Of a stretch of DNA of 64,000 bases, positions 1 to 7,474 are shown one piece after another. Source of the stretch: Chryseobacterium rhizosphaerae. GTDB taxonomy: Bacteria; Bacteroidota; Bacteroidia; Flavobacteriales; Weeksellaceae. Within the stretch, counting starts at the first letter, position 1. The number at the start of each line of letters is the position of its first letter. The position numbers and the translations under genes are program-made. The stretch covers positions 62,001-126,000 of the forward strand of contig NZ_QNUF01000011.1 of assembly GCF_003385455.1 (NCBI RefSeq), in the 5' to 3' direction. Under the pieces are notes generated by a model. The model saw nothing but the letters and a program-made list of their open reading frames with translations, had not been told where the DNA came from and did no database searches.

Positions 1-1
1 T

Positions 2-769
2 ACCTTTGCACAGGATCTTAAATATTCTGAAAAAGAACTTCAGCAGAAACTAGACTCCATCAAAACAGAGGCTAATTTACTTTTCTCCCATGAAAATGCC
101 TCATGGCATGCCAGTGATCTGGCTAACACTAACCCTAAACTCCGTGAGAATATGGGAAGCTACCTAACCTATCAGTCAAAGGATATCATAAAAACAGTTT
201 TTCTTAATAAAGACCAAAGTAAAATCATCGCTGAATATGACTTTAAAAACGACCAGAAATCACCTGTAAAAGAAAGCTTTACACAAAGAGAACTGGACAG
301 TACAGAAAGTACTCTAAAGAACATTCATTCTGTGGTCATTCCGCAATTGTCAGATCCCAAATATGAAGTGGCATTACCACAAGGATATAGTCTGAACCTG
401 ATTCTTATTCCATTTAAGGAAAATTATAAAATATATCTGATTTCAGGAACTTCTCAATCCGGAATCATTCCGTTTGGAAATGATTATCTTTTTGTATCAG
501 ATAATAAAGGAAAGATTATTTCTAATCAAAAAATTCATTCAAGACTAGTGCCTGCTCAGGCAACAATGGGAGATAGAAGTATAGCAACAATGGTTACTCA
601 TAGTCATTTAAAAACCAACCCGTTTATTTCAGCTACGGATATCTGTACTTTTAAACTTTATGCTCCGCTTACAAAACTGGAAGAATTTTCTATTTACTCT
701 CCTGCATTAGGAACTTATATGAAATACAATTACAAAAAGGATAGTATAGAAATAGTTAAAAAACCTTAG
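2..769 (+). CDS. Hypothetical protein, 5' end outside the window
   Basis: The reading frame is open from base 2, and the first ATG (152) is preceded by 50 in-frame codons without a stop, so the gene almost certainly begins upstream of the window and this is its C-terminal 255 residues. The visible part is hydrophilic with alternating beta-type stretches, for example a YEVALPQGYSLNLILIPF segment and a following YLFVSDNKGKI hairpin. I see no membrane segment, cysteine motif or catalytic signature and do not recognise the family. The missing N-terminus may carry an export signal; that is a guess. The gene ends at a TAG just before a strong terminator shared with purK, which is convergent. Confidence 0.7.
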   Translation, partial: TFAQDLKYSEKELQQKLDSIKTEANLLFSHENASWHASDLANTNPKLRENMGSYLTYQSKDIIKTVFLNKDQSKIIAEYDFKNDQKSPVKESFTQRELDSTESTLKNIHSVVIPQLSDPKYEVALPQGYSLNLILIPFKENYKIYLISGTSQSGIIPFGNDYLFVSDNKGKIISNQKIHSRLVPAQATMGDRSIATMVTHSHLKTNPFISATDICTFKLYAPLTKLEEFSIYSPALGTYMKYNYKKDSIEIVKKP

Positions 770-779
770 ATATAAACAA

Positions 780-813
780 AAAAATAGCTGTAGTTTTCTC
801 TACAGCTATTTTT
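780..813. terminator. Bidirectional intrinsic terminator
   Basis: A perfect 14-bp inverted repeat (780-793 with 800-813, loop of six bases) has an A-run on the left and a T-run on the right. It therefore works as a Rho-independent terminator in both directions. It lies between the converging gene at 2-769 and purK. Confidence 0.85.
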
Positions 814-829
814 ATATATTTCAATTCAG

Positions 830-1942
830 TTATTCTGAAATCACTCTCACCATTCCTTTCACCATGACAAGCTTTTCCATAAGCTCTTCTCTGGAATCTG
901 CCAACACATTGATGTGTCCCATTTTTCTTCCAGGTTTGGTTTCGGTTTTTCCATATAAATGGATGTAGGTTTCTGGTAACTTAAGGACATCTTCCATTCC
1001 TTCGTATACTACTTTTCCTTCATATCCTTCTGCTCCTACCAGATTCAGCATACCGCTATAGGTAATAGCGTCTGTATCCGCCAATGGTAAGTTCTTTACC
1101 ACACGGTACATTTGCTCAAACTGTGAATTGGTATTTCCTTCCTGACTCTGGTGTCCCGAGTTGTGCAGTCTTGGAGCCGTTTCATTAACCCAAATTTTTC
1201 CTTCTTTGTCTAAGAACAATTCAATAGCAAATAATCCCGGAGAATTAACAGCATTTAAAAATTTCTCAGTAATAGAATCAATCTGGGATTGAACATCTTC
1301 AGTAAGAAGAACCGGACATACATTAAAATCCAGTAGATTCAACTTGGGATCAGCAACCATTTCCGTTACAGGAAAAATATTGGTTTCTCCTTTTTCATTT
1401 CTGGCTACAATTACAGATAATTCTTTATCAATATCCACAAGGCTTTCGATCACAGAGGCATCCTTCCATAAATGCTGGTAATCATCTTCCGTTTTGATCA
1501 CCTGTACCCCTTTTCCATCATAACCTCCCGTATTCATTTTCTGAACAAACGGCAGGGGCATCATGATTTTTTCATCACTGTTCCAGACAATCTGAAATTC
1601 AGGGCTTGGGATATCGTAAGCTTTATAAAATTCTTTTTGAAGGATTTTTTGCTGGATGGTTTTGATAATACTCGCATTAGGAACTACTTTTATTCCCTGC
1701 TTTTCAAGTTCTGCCAAAGCATCCGCATTCACATGTTCTATTTCAATGGTAACCACATCTTTATCTTTTCCGAAGTTCAGAACCGTTTCATAATCATTGA
1801 AGTTTCCCTGTGTGAAATATGAAATATTATGACATGGTGCATCAGATGCGGGATCCAATGTATAAAACTCATCATCATATTTCAGAGCACTCTGTATCAA
1901 CATTCTTCCCAGCTGTCCGCCTCCCAGAATTCCTATTTTCAT
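830..1942 (-). CDS. purK: 5-(carboxyamino)imidazole ribonucleotide synthase
   Basis: PurK uses ATP and bicarbonate to carboxylate aminoimidazole ribonucleotide to N5-CAIR in de novo purine synthesis in the cytoplasm. The 370 residues match the usual family length. Visible marks are the N-terminal GGGQLGRM loop (about residues 7-14), the ATP-grasp loop TGGYDGKGV (about 138-146), the metal-binding NETAPRLHNSGH block (about 252-263) and the C-terminal KPGRKMGHIN segment, all PurK hallmarks. It follows the DUF1543 gene by 24 bp on the same strand, suggesting co-transcription from the promoter at 2536-2565. The partner mutase purE is not next to it here, unlike in many bacteria. Assignment is firm. 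Confidence 0.96.
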   Translation of the reverse strand: MKIGILGGGQLGRMLIQSALKYDDEFYTLDPASDAPCHNISYFTQGNFNDYETVLNFGKDKDVVTIEIEHVNADALAELEKQGIKVVPNASIIKTIQQKILQKEFYKAYDIPSPEFQIVWNSDEKIMMPLPFVQKMNTGGYDGKGVQVIKTEDDYQHLWKDASVIESLVDIDKELSVIVARNEKGETNIFPVTEMVADPKLNLLDFNVCPVLLTEDVQSQIDSITEKFLNAVNSPGLFAIELFLDKEGKIWVNETAPRLHNSGHQSQEGNTNSQFEQMYRVVKNLPLADTDAITYSGMLNLVGAEGYEGKVVYEGMEDVLKLPETYIHLYGKTETKPGRKMGHINVLADSREELMEKLVMVKGMVRVISE

Positions 1943-1966
1943 TTTTTATTTTTATTAGATTTATTC

Positions 1967-2530
1967 TTATTGAACTTTATCAATTTTTAAGTATCCAAGT
2001 CCCATTGGGTTTTCCTGATTCTCTGCCTCAGTTTTTTTAAGAACTATAGAATATTTTTCTTTCATTTTCAGAGGAAGGATATCATTCACATTGAAGATAT
2101 CATCTATATCTACTCCATGTTTATCATCTACATGGCTTACAGCTCCTTCAAATCCCATCGTCTGATAAAATTCGGTGGCTTTTGCCCTCTTAATAATCTC
2201 TCCCATAGAGGAGCCAACCATCAGATGCTGTTCATGAAATTCTTCAAAAAAACCTCTCTTATATCCTCCTAAATTAAGAAAATACAATTGTTCTTCAGAT
2301 GCCTTTTCTCCTTTCTCAACAATCTGTACTTCATATCCATCTGCAAACTTAACCTCCTGATGACAATCAATATGTATCTTACCTTCTGCTTCCTTCCAGA
2401 AGTCTTTCATATCAGGAACCAAATCTTTAAGGCTTTCGGCAATTCCGAAAAATACATCGTGTTGTTCAATGTTTCTTCCTTTAGGCGTAGCCCCCAGGAT
2501 AACATAAAATAATTTCAATTCATTTTTCAT
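1967..2530 (-). CDS. DUF1543 domain-containing protein
   Basis: A 187-residue soluble protein. The N-terminal block LFYVILGATPKGRNIEQHDV and the later DVFFGIAESLKDLVPDMKDFW and HIDCHQEVKFADGYEV segments match my memory of the DUF1543 family, found in Bacteroidota and some gammaproteobacteria and without an assigned reaction. The C-terminal half, with GFEGAVSHVDDKHGVDIDD, resembles a second copy of the same fold. It is the first gene of a probable two-gene unit with purK. Its ATG lies only 5 nt from a TAnnTTTG promoter element, so its mRNA may be leaderless. Function unknown; co-transcription with purK does not by itself imply a purine role. Confidence 0.82.
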   Translation of the reverse strand: MKNELKLFYVILGATPKGRNIEQHDVFFGIAESLKDLVPDMKDFWKEAEGKIHIDCHQEVKFADGYEVQIVEKGEKASEEQLYFLNLGGYKRGFFEEFHEQHLMVGSSMGEIIKRAKATEFYQTMGFEGAVSHVDDKHGVDIDDIFNVNDILPLKMKEKYSIVLKKTEAENQENPMGLGYLKIDKVQ

Positions 2531-2535
2531 GCATA

Positions 2536-2565
2536 CAAAAATACGTTAAATTTATCTTTTTCAAA
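2536..2565 (-). promoter_or_regulatory. Bacteroidota-type promoter for DUF1543-purK
   Basis: Reading the minus strand, TTTG (2565-2562), an 18-bp gap, then TATTTTTG (2543-2536), matching the Bacteroidota consensus TTTG / TAnnTTTG. The start codon of the DUF1543 gene follows after five bases, predicting no 5' leader. Confidence 0.7.
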
Positions 2566-2567
2566 TG

Positions 2568-2599
2568 TTTGGCAGACTACTACAATAATTTTATATTTG
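2568..2599 (+). promoter_or_regulatory. Bacteroidota-type promoter for the TauE/SafE gene
   Basis: TTTG (2568-2571), a 20-bp gap, then TATATTTG (2592-2599), a near-ideal match to the phylum consensus. The ATG at 2616 is 16 bases further on. It is back-to-back with the minus-strand promoter at 2536-2565. Confidence 0.75.
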
Positions 2600-2615
2600 T
2601 AACATTAATTGTAGT

Positions 2616-3446
2616 ATGTCAGAAATCATCATACTCTTCCTTGGCGCAATTTCCGCTGGTCTTTTAGGTTCACTTACGGGTTTAGGAGGGGGAGTTATCA
2701 TCATTCCTTTATTAACGCTGGGTTTTGGCGTTCCAATGCATTATGCCATCGGCGCTTCCCTCATTTCGGTGATCGGGACTTCTTCCGGTGCAGCAGTAGC
2801 CTTTGTAAAAGAAGGTTTTACCAACATGAGAATCGGGATGTTCCTCGAAATTGCCACCACGGCAGGGGCTATTATCGGAGCCTTAGTTTCAGGAATGCTT
2901 AATCCCAATACCATTGGAATTATTTTCGCAAGTATTCTGCTTCTGACGGTTGTTTTAAATCTTAAAGGAAAACCTGACCACCAGGAACCACTCATAAAAG
3001 GAAGTCTCGAAGACAAGTTAAAACTTTACGGAACTTTTCCTGATAAAGGAATCTTAAAAAGCTATTCTGCAAGAAATACAGTTCCTGGATTTTTGATGAT
3101 GATGTTTGCAGGGGCCATGTCCGGACTTTTAGGAATAGGTTCCGGAGCTTTGAAAGTTTTGGCTATGGACAATATGATGAAACTGCCTTTCAAAGTTTCT
3201 ACAACCACCAGTAATTTTATGATTGGAGTAACGGCAGTAGCCAGTGCCCTGATTTATTTTCAAAGAGGAGAAATCATCCCGGTTATCGTAGCTCCCGTAC
3301 TGATAGGTGTGGTCATAGGAAGTTTTATTGGTTCAAAAACATTGATGGTTTCAAAAACTAAAAAACTAAAAGTATTTTTTGCCATTGTGATTACGATCCT
3401 TTCCATTTATATGATGTATAACGGTATCAATAAAAGCTTCAGATAA
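2616..3446 (+). CDS. TauE/SafE family sulfite/anion exporter
   Basis: A polytopic inner-membrane protein of 276 residues, the usual size of the TauE/SafE (DUF81) family, whose members move sulfite, sulfoacetate or related organosulfur anions. The family's two glycine-rich repeats are clear: GLLGSLTGLGGGVIIIPLL near residues 14-32 and GAMSGLLGIGSGALKVLAMD near 165-184. About eight hydrophobic helices can be counted, with a charged cytoplasmic loop (KGKPDHQEPLIKGSLEDKLK) in the middle. It has its own promoter at 2568-2599 and its stop codon overlaps the next gene's start by one base (TAATG). The DUF1634 partner is often found beside such exporters. The substrate cannot be read from sequence. 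Confidence 0.9.
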   Translation: MSEIIILFLGAISAGLLGSLTGLGGGVIIIPLLTLGFGVPMHYAIGASLISVIGTSSGAAVAFVKEGFTNMRIGMFLEIATTAGAIIGALVSGMLNPNTIGIIFASILLLTVVLNLKGKPDHQEPLIKGSLEDKLKLYGTFPDKGILKSYSARNTVPGFLMMMFAGAMSGLLGIGSGALKVLAMDNMMKLPFKVSTTTSNFMIGVTAVASALIYFQRGEIIPVIVAPVLIGVVIGSFIGSKTLMVSKTKKLKVFFAIVITILSIYMMYNGINKSFR

Positions 3447-3829
3447 TGAAAAAGAATTTTACAGACGTAGATCTGAACCGTTCCGTAGGAAATCTTCTAA
3501 GACTAGGTGTTATTCTATCTGTGGCTACTTCATTGGTCGGTTTCATCAAGCTTTTTACCGAAGGTTTTGAAATGCCCAAAAAATACACCTCTCTGGATAT
3601 TGGCAACTCTTCAGAAAAGGTATGGGGACATTTTTGGACTTCTTTATGCAAAGGGGAAGGAATGGCTATTATTCAGCTGGGAATCCTTTTGTTGATCTTT
3701 ACTCCTTTAATGAGGATCGTCTTCGCTTTAATAGGTTACCTAAAAGAAAAAGACTACGTATATGTAGTCATTTCCTCTATTGTTTTGGCCATAATGGCTG
3801 TAAGCTTTTTTGCAGGGTACGCTCACTAA
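3446..3829 (+). CDS. DUF1634 domain-containing membrane protein
   Basis: A 127-residue integral membrane protein with three hydrophobic helices (about residues 17-35, 72-90 and 101-120). The N-terminal motif DVDLNRSVGNLLRLGVILS is typical of DUF1634, a family of unknown function commonly encoded beside TauE/SafE exporters. The start codon overlaps the stop of the exporter gene (TAATG), so translation is probably coupled and the protein is likely an accessory subunit of the exporter. No catalytic residues are evident. It ends four bases before the convergent VOC gene, and no obvious terminator fits in the gap. Confidence 0.85.
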   Translation: MKKNFTDVDLNRSVGNLLRLGVILSVATSLVGFIKLFTEGFEMPKKYTSLDIGNSSEKVWGHFWTSLCKGEGMAIIQLGILLLIFTPLMRIVFALIGYLKEKDYVYVVISSIVLAIMAVSFFAGYAH

Positions 3830-3832
3830 TCT

Positions 3833-4210
3833 TTATATTTCATAAAACTCCAGTGGCAGCTGGTCCGGATCCTGGGTAAAGAAAAATTCTTTTCCTGTGA
3901 ATTCATCGATCCTGATCTCTTCACAATTTAATCCTTTATGCACTAATTCATTACGCTTTTCTGTAACATTTTCAACAGAGAAGGCAAGATGTCTCAGGCC
4001 ACAAGCTTCAGGGCGTGAAGGGCGCTGAGGTGGATCAGGAAAAGAGAACAGCTCAATAACGTAATGATCTCCAATCGCCAGATCAAGTTTGTAAGACCGT
4101 CTTTCTTCACGATAGACTTCCCTGATGATATTTAAATTTAAAATTTCCGTATAAAACTTCTTTGAAACGGAATAATCTGAACAGATAATTGCAATATGAT
4201 GGATCTTCAT
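3833..4210 (-). CDS. VOC family (glyoxalase I-like, YaeR/GloA2 type) metalloprotein
   Basis: A 125-residue single-module vicinal-oxygen-chelate protein. The start KIHHIAIICSDYSVSKKFY gives the first metal-ligand histidine region, HYVIELFSFPDPPQRPSRPEA contains the second, and GLRHLAFSVENV and PDQLPLEFYE supply the third and the final glutamate ligand. The FPxPPxRPSxPEAxGLRHLAF string is characteristic of the YaeR/SMU1112c subgroup, related to glyoxalase I but with unproven activity. It is transcribed towards the DUF1634 gene. It could act on a small glutathione-independent substrate; that is inference. Confidence 0.88.
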   Translation of the reverse strand: MKIHHIAIICSDYSVSKKFYTEILNLNIIREVYREERRSYKLDLAIGDHYVIELFSFPDPPQRPSRPEACGLRHLAFSVENVTEKRNELVHKGLNCEEIRIDEFTGKEFFFTQDPDQLPLEFYEI

Positions 4211-4244
4211 TTATATTTTTTAATCGTTGTATAATTAGGCTTTA

Positions 4245-4685
4245 TTATTTTATTTCTCTGCAATTGTCTTTTCTTCTTGTATCGATAACATACTGAATCT
4301 TCCAGTCGCTATTTTGTTTTACAAGCTGAAAACTATTGGCTCCGCAATGGGAAAATTTGCCTTTCAGGTAGAAAGAATAAGGAGTGAATACACTTGCCAG
4401 ATTTCCATCTGTATGCACAGCATCTACTAGAATCCTTTCCTCCAGGTCTCCTGTTGAAAATTTAGAAACAGATGCTATAAAATCCTGAATACTTTCATTT
4501 TTTACGGTTCCGTCTTTGGCTATTGTCTGAAGAACTGCATTTTCGGAAAAAGCAGATTTCAGCAGCTCAGGATCCGCATTCTTCATGCCAAGAAACAAAT
4601 TTCGAATAGGTTTCTCAATGTCCTGATTCTGTTGACCAAAACAAAAAGCGCCTAATAATAGAAGAATTCCGGCAATTTTATTCAT
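4245..4685 (-). CDS. Secreted NTF2-like (SnoaL/DUF4440-type) protein
   Basis: A 146-residue protein with an N-terminal signal peptide (MNKIAGILLLLGAFCFG, cleavage probably before QQNQ). The mature part begins with an alpha helix (DIEKPIRNLFLGMKNADPEL) and continues with the curved sheet pattern of the NTF2-like fold (FSENAVLQTI, FTPYSFYLKGKFSHCGANSFQLVKQNSDWKIQYVIDTR). The GANSFQLVK...WKIQYVIDT ending is typical of periplasmic or secreted DUF4440/NTF2-like proteins of flavobacteria. The ligand is unknown. Two cysteines near the end could form a disulphide. The flanking 300 bp lead into the palindromic element array. Confidence 0.75.
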   Translation of the reverse strand: MNKIAGILLLLGAFCFGQQNQDIEKPIRNLFLGMKNADPELLKSAFSENAVLQTIAKDGTVKNESIQDFIASVSKFSTGDLEERILVDAVHTDGNLASVFTPYSFYLKGKFSHCGANSFQLVKQNSDWKIQYVIDTRRKDNCREIK

Positions 4686-4768
4686 GTGATGATGGATTAA
4701 TTGGTTGAATAAAAGTAAGAAAAATTCAAGAATATATTATCCTTTGCTTCCTTTATTTACATGGTTTA

Positions 4769-4885
4769 GATTCCTACGGAATGACAAAGCACTGATAGGA
4801 ATATCAATAATTACAATCTGATAAAAACTTATTTTTCACCATTTACATAAAAATAAAACATTCAGTTTGTCATTCCGTAGGAATC
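4769..4885. repeat. Palindromic element, copy 1 (117 bp)
   Basis: Bounded by a 20-bp perfect terminal inverted repeat: GATTCCTACGGAATGACAAA at the left and its reverse complement at the right. Each end also holds its own small hairpin (ATTCC/GGAAT). The core is AT-rich and non-coding. The same element recurs four more times at 5450-6103. Confidence 0.9.
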
Positions 4886-4944
4886 CCAGCTTCTTAATTT
4901 TAAAGTATAAAAGAATATAGTATTGTTTATTATATTTATAAACC

Positions 4945-4972
4945 GTTATAGGATTCTATAGAATCCTATAAC
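4945..4972. repeat. Perfect 28-bp palindrome upstream of the GIY-YIG gene
   Basis: A perfect palindrome centred between 4958 and 4959, with half-site GTTATAGGATTCTA. It lies 22 bp before the GIY-YIG start codon. It may be an operator, an mRNA hairpin or a recognition site for the nuclease; its GATTC/GAATC core recalls the array ends. Confidence 0.8.
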
Positions 4973-4994
4973 AACATAAAAAACAAATACACAA

Positions 4995-5315
4995 ATGATA
5001 GGATTTTCAGAAGGGATATATACATTCTATGTGTATATTCTCACCAATAAGCATAGATCCGTTCTCTATACGGGAGTTACAGGTAATCTTCATAAAAGAT
5101 TATACCAACATAAAACAAAGAAAAACCCAGGCAGTTTTACAGCAAAATATAACGTTGAGTTTTTGATTTATTACGAAAAATATAGCTGGATTCACCATGC
5201 AATTGAACGAGAAAAAGAGATTAAAAGCTGGCCAAGGATAAAAAAGCTGGAACTAATAAGAGAAATAAACCCGAATTTAGAGTTTCTGAATTACCTGTTT
5301 GAACATTGGTTTTAA
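4995..5315 (+). CDS. GIY-YIG nuclease family protein (UPF0213-like)
   Basis: A 106-residue stand-alone GIY-YIG domain. The signature is YVYILTNKHRSVLYTGVTGN (about residues 12-31), with the catalytic-type Arg and His in KRLYQHK, then FTAKYNVEFLIYYE and the metal-binding Glu region AIEREKEIKSWPRIKKLELI. There is no DNA-binding extension. Such small proteins are frequent in Bacteroidota, with little known function. The gene sits inside an array of palindromic elements: copy 1 ends 110 bp upstream, a degenerate right end lies at 5368-5384 and four further copies follow. A 28-bp palindrome precedes the start. That setting suggests it acts on, or spreads with, the elements, which is inference. Confidence 0.9.
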   Translation: MIGFSEGIYTFYVYILTNKHRSVLYTGVTGNLHKRLYQHKTKKNPGSFTAKYNVEFLIYYEKYSWIHHAIEREKEIKSWPRIKKLELIREINPNLEFLNYLFEHWF

Positions 5316-5367
5316 GCAATGTTTTCAAGTGATAAATTCGGGTAATAGAAATTTAACTATAGTCTTC

Positions 5368-5384
5368 TCATTCCGTAAGAATGC
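5368..5384. repeat. Degenerate right end of the palindromic element
   Basis: TCATTCCGTAAGAATGC matches the right terminal repeat (TCATTCCGTAGGAATCC region) with two changes. The sequence after it (5385-5449) is a diverged copy of the 66-bp spacer found between the other units. The GIY-YIG gene therefore occupies the place of the left part of one element. Confidence 0.7.
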
Positions 5385-5449
5385 AATCTCTTAGTGTTAA
5401 AGTATAAAAAGAGGACCATATTGACTGGGATGTTTATTTATCTTGTTTA

Positions 5450-6186
5450 GATTCCTACGGAATGACAAAGCACTGATAAATATATAATTGCAATCTGATA
5501 AAAACTTATTTTTCATCATTTACATAAAAACAAAACATTCTGTTTGTCATTCCGTAGGAATCACAGTATCTTAATTTTAAAGTATGAAAGAATATCATAT
5601 TGAATGCGATGTTTATTTACATGGTTTAGATTCCTACGGAATGACAAAGCATTGATAGGAATATCTATAATTACAATCTGATAAAAACTTATTTTTCATC
5701 ATTTATATAAAAACAAAACATTCTGTTTGTCATTCCGTAGGAATCCCAGTATCTTAATTTTAAAGTATGAAAGAATATCATATTGAATGCGATGTTTATT
5801 TACATGGTTTAGATTCCTACGGAATGACAAAGCACTGATAAATATATAATTACAATCTGATAGAAACTTATTTTTTCATTATTACATAAAAATAAAACAT
5901 TCAGTTTGTCATTCCGCAGGAATCACAGTATCTTAATTTTAAAGTATGAAAGAATATCATATTGAATGCGATGTTTATTTACATGGTTTAGATTCCTACG
6001 GAATGACAAAGCACTGATAAATATATAATTACAATCTGATAGAAACTTATTTTTTCATTATTACATAAAAATAAAACATTCAGTTTGTCATTGCGTAGGA
6101 ATCCCAGCTTCTTAATTTTAAAGTATGAAAGAATATCATATTGAATGCGATGTTTATTTACATGGTTTAGATTCCTACGGAATGAC
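5450..6186. repeat. Tandem array of palindromic elements, copies 2-5 plus a left half
   Basis: Full elements lie at 5450-5562, 5629-5745, 5812-5924 and 5991-6103, and a left end alone at 6170-6186. They are separated by a nearly identical 66-bp spacer, giving a period of 179-183 bp. Elements alternate slightly in the core (113 or 117 bp). Right ends show point changes (5917 C for T; 6092 G for C). No convincing gene lies within. It is not CRISPR-like: spacers are the same in every unit. Confidence 0.92.
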
Positions 6187-6222
6187 AAAGCACTGATAGG
6201 AATATCAATAAGTTTAGTCAAT

Positions 6223-6251
6223 AAAAAAAGTGAGCTAAGGCCCACTTTTTT
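6223..6251 (-). terminator. Intrinsic terminator of mvaD
   Basis: The inverted repeat AAAAAAGTGAGC ... GCCCACTTTTTT (one mismatch, four-base loop) is flanked by A and T runs. On the minus strand it directly follows the mvaD stop codon. Confidence 0.8.
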
Positions 6252-6267
6252 GAATATGATCTATTTT

Positions 6268-7326
6268 CTAAAACCTCATCACATCCTTTACTACTCCATT
6301 CTTCTGGGTGTGTTGCAGCAGCTCTTCTTCAATGAATGTTTTTATTTTATCTTCAGTTCCGTTATTTGGGAATAAAAGGTGAACATTGGCCCCGGCATCC
6401 AGTGTAAAGAATAAAGATAATCCGGTTTCTTTTCTAAAATCCCAAATCTTATTGATCACTTCCAGTGTTCCGGTTCTCATCAGAATAAAAGCAGGATCAC
6501 TCATCATCATCATCGCATGAAGAGTAAGCGCTTCATGTTCAACCAATTTAATAAACTGGTCCATGTTTCCACTTTTCAGGATCTCTTTCATCGGAACAAA
6601 ATTTTCTCTTGCTTCCTGAAATCTTCTTTCTGCATATGGATTGGTCTTCATTAAACCGTGTCCCACTGTAGAAGAAACACTTTTCTGCCCCTCATGGATT
6701 AATAAAACCCAGTCATTAAAACTTTTGAAAGTATCGTGAATCTCATGATCCGGATAAGGTACAGCAAATAGATCAGAACTATTCTCAACCTCATCTGTTT
6801 CTCCCCAAACCACCAATCCGTTATATAGGCTTCTGCATGCGCTTCCGCTTCCTAACCTGGCTAAGAATGAAGCCTTTCTTAAGGATCCTTCTTCAGAAGT
6901 TTTTCCTGTAAACATTTCATCTAATACCATCAGGCATTTAGCAATAGCTCCAAATCCTGAAGCTGAACTCGCTATTCCTGAACTGTGCGGGAATGTATTT
7001 TCTGTTCTGATAATATATTTTCCTTTTAAGATCCAAGGTAAATACTGCTCAATATTTTTGAAATATTTTTCAATTTTTTCGGCAAACTTCACTTCCACAT
7101 TTCCTGCCAGAAAAGTCTGCACAGAAAAAGGCTCAGCAGCTACAAACTCCATGGAAGTATTCGTTTTACAGTGGTTTAAAGTATAACTGATACTCGGATT
7201 AGCAGGAATCTGATTCTCATATTTTCCCCAATACTTAATCAGGGCAATATTAGATGGACAGCTTTCTGAAACAGTTTGTGATTGAATCGTAAAGTTTGGA
7301 TTTCCTATAAATTCTTGTGTTGTCAT
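6268..7326 (-). CDS. mvaD: Diphosphomevalonate decarboxylase
   Basis: A GHMP-superfamily enzyme that converts mevalonate diphosphate to isopentenyl diphosphate with ATP use and loss of CO2, the last step of the mevalonate pathway in the cytoplasm. The 352 residues include the family's PSNIALIKYWGK near residues 25-36, the GHMP ATP-binding loop in PHSSGIASSASGFGAIA near 112-128, the GSGSACRSLYNG block near 159-170 and the catalytic-Asp region FTLDAGANVHLLFP near 308-321. Mevalonate enzymes are usual in Flavobacteriia. It appears monocistronic, with a terminator at 6223-6251. Other pathway genes are not in the window. Confidence 0.95.
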   Translation of the reverse strand: MTTQEFIGNPNFTIQSQTVSESCPSNIALIKYWGKYENQIPANPSISYTLNHCKTNTSMEFVAAEPFSVQTFLAGNVEVKFAEKIEKYFKNIEQYLPWILKGKYIIRTENTFPHSSGIASSASGFGAIAKCLMVLDEMFTGKTSEEGSLRKASFLARLGSGSACRSLYNGLVVWGETDEVENSSDLFAVPYPDHEIHDTFKSFNDWVLLIHEGQKSVSSTVGHGLMKTNPYAERRFQEARENFVPMKEILKSGNMDQFIKLVEHEALTLHAMMMMSDPAFILMRTGTLEVINKIWDFRKETGLSLFFTLDAGANVHLLFPNNGTEDKIKTFIEEELLQHTQKNGVVKDVMRF

Positions 7327-7334
7327 CGTTTATT

Positions 7335-7466
7335 TTAAGTAATAAGACTTGATTTTTTTAACGCTTCCGTCAAATCCTCGATTTGTCCCCTTTTCAGAGA
7401 AGGAAAATTCTTACGCCTCCCATTAGGATATACGTGAAAACCAGGGATTTTTTGAAAATAAAGTGT
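7335..7466 (-). other. Unexplained 43-codon open frame without a start
   Basis: Between mvaD and the acyl-CoA synthetase gene, the minus strand has an open stretch from a TAG (7469-7467) to a TAA (7337-7335) with coding-like composition, including FHVYPNGRRKNFPSLKRG and IEDLTEALKKSSLIT. It has no ATG. It could be a decayed gene tail or chance. I do not recognise it. Confidence 0.25.
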
Positions 7467-7474
7467 CTATACAA

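Noticed and set aside
4769..6186. CRISPR-like repetitive array
   Set aside because: Repeat units of 113-117 bp with identical 66-bp spacers and terminal inverted repeats; CRISPR has short repeats and unique spacers. No cas gene nearby.
5988..6375. Small open frames inside and beside the palindromic array
   Set aside because: They run through the element ends and the mvaD terminator and lie antisense to mvaD; composition is repeat-derived.
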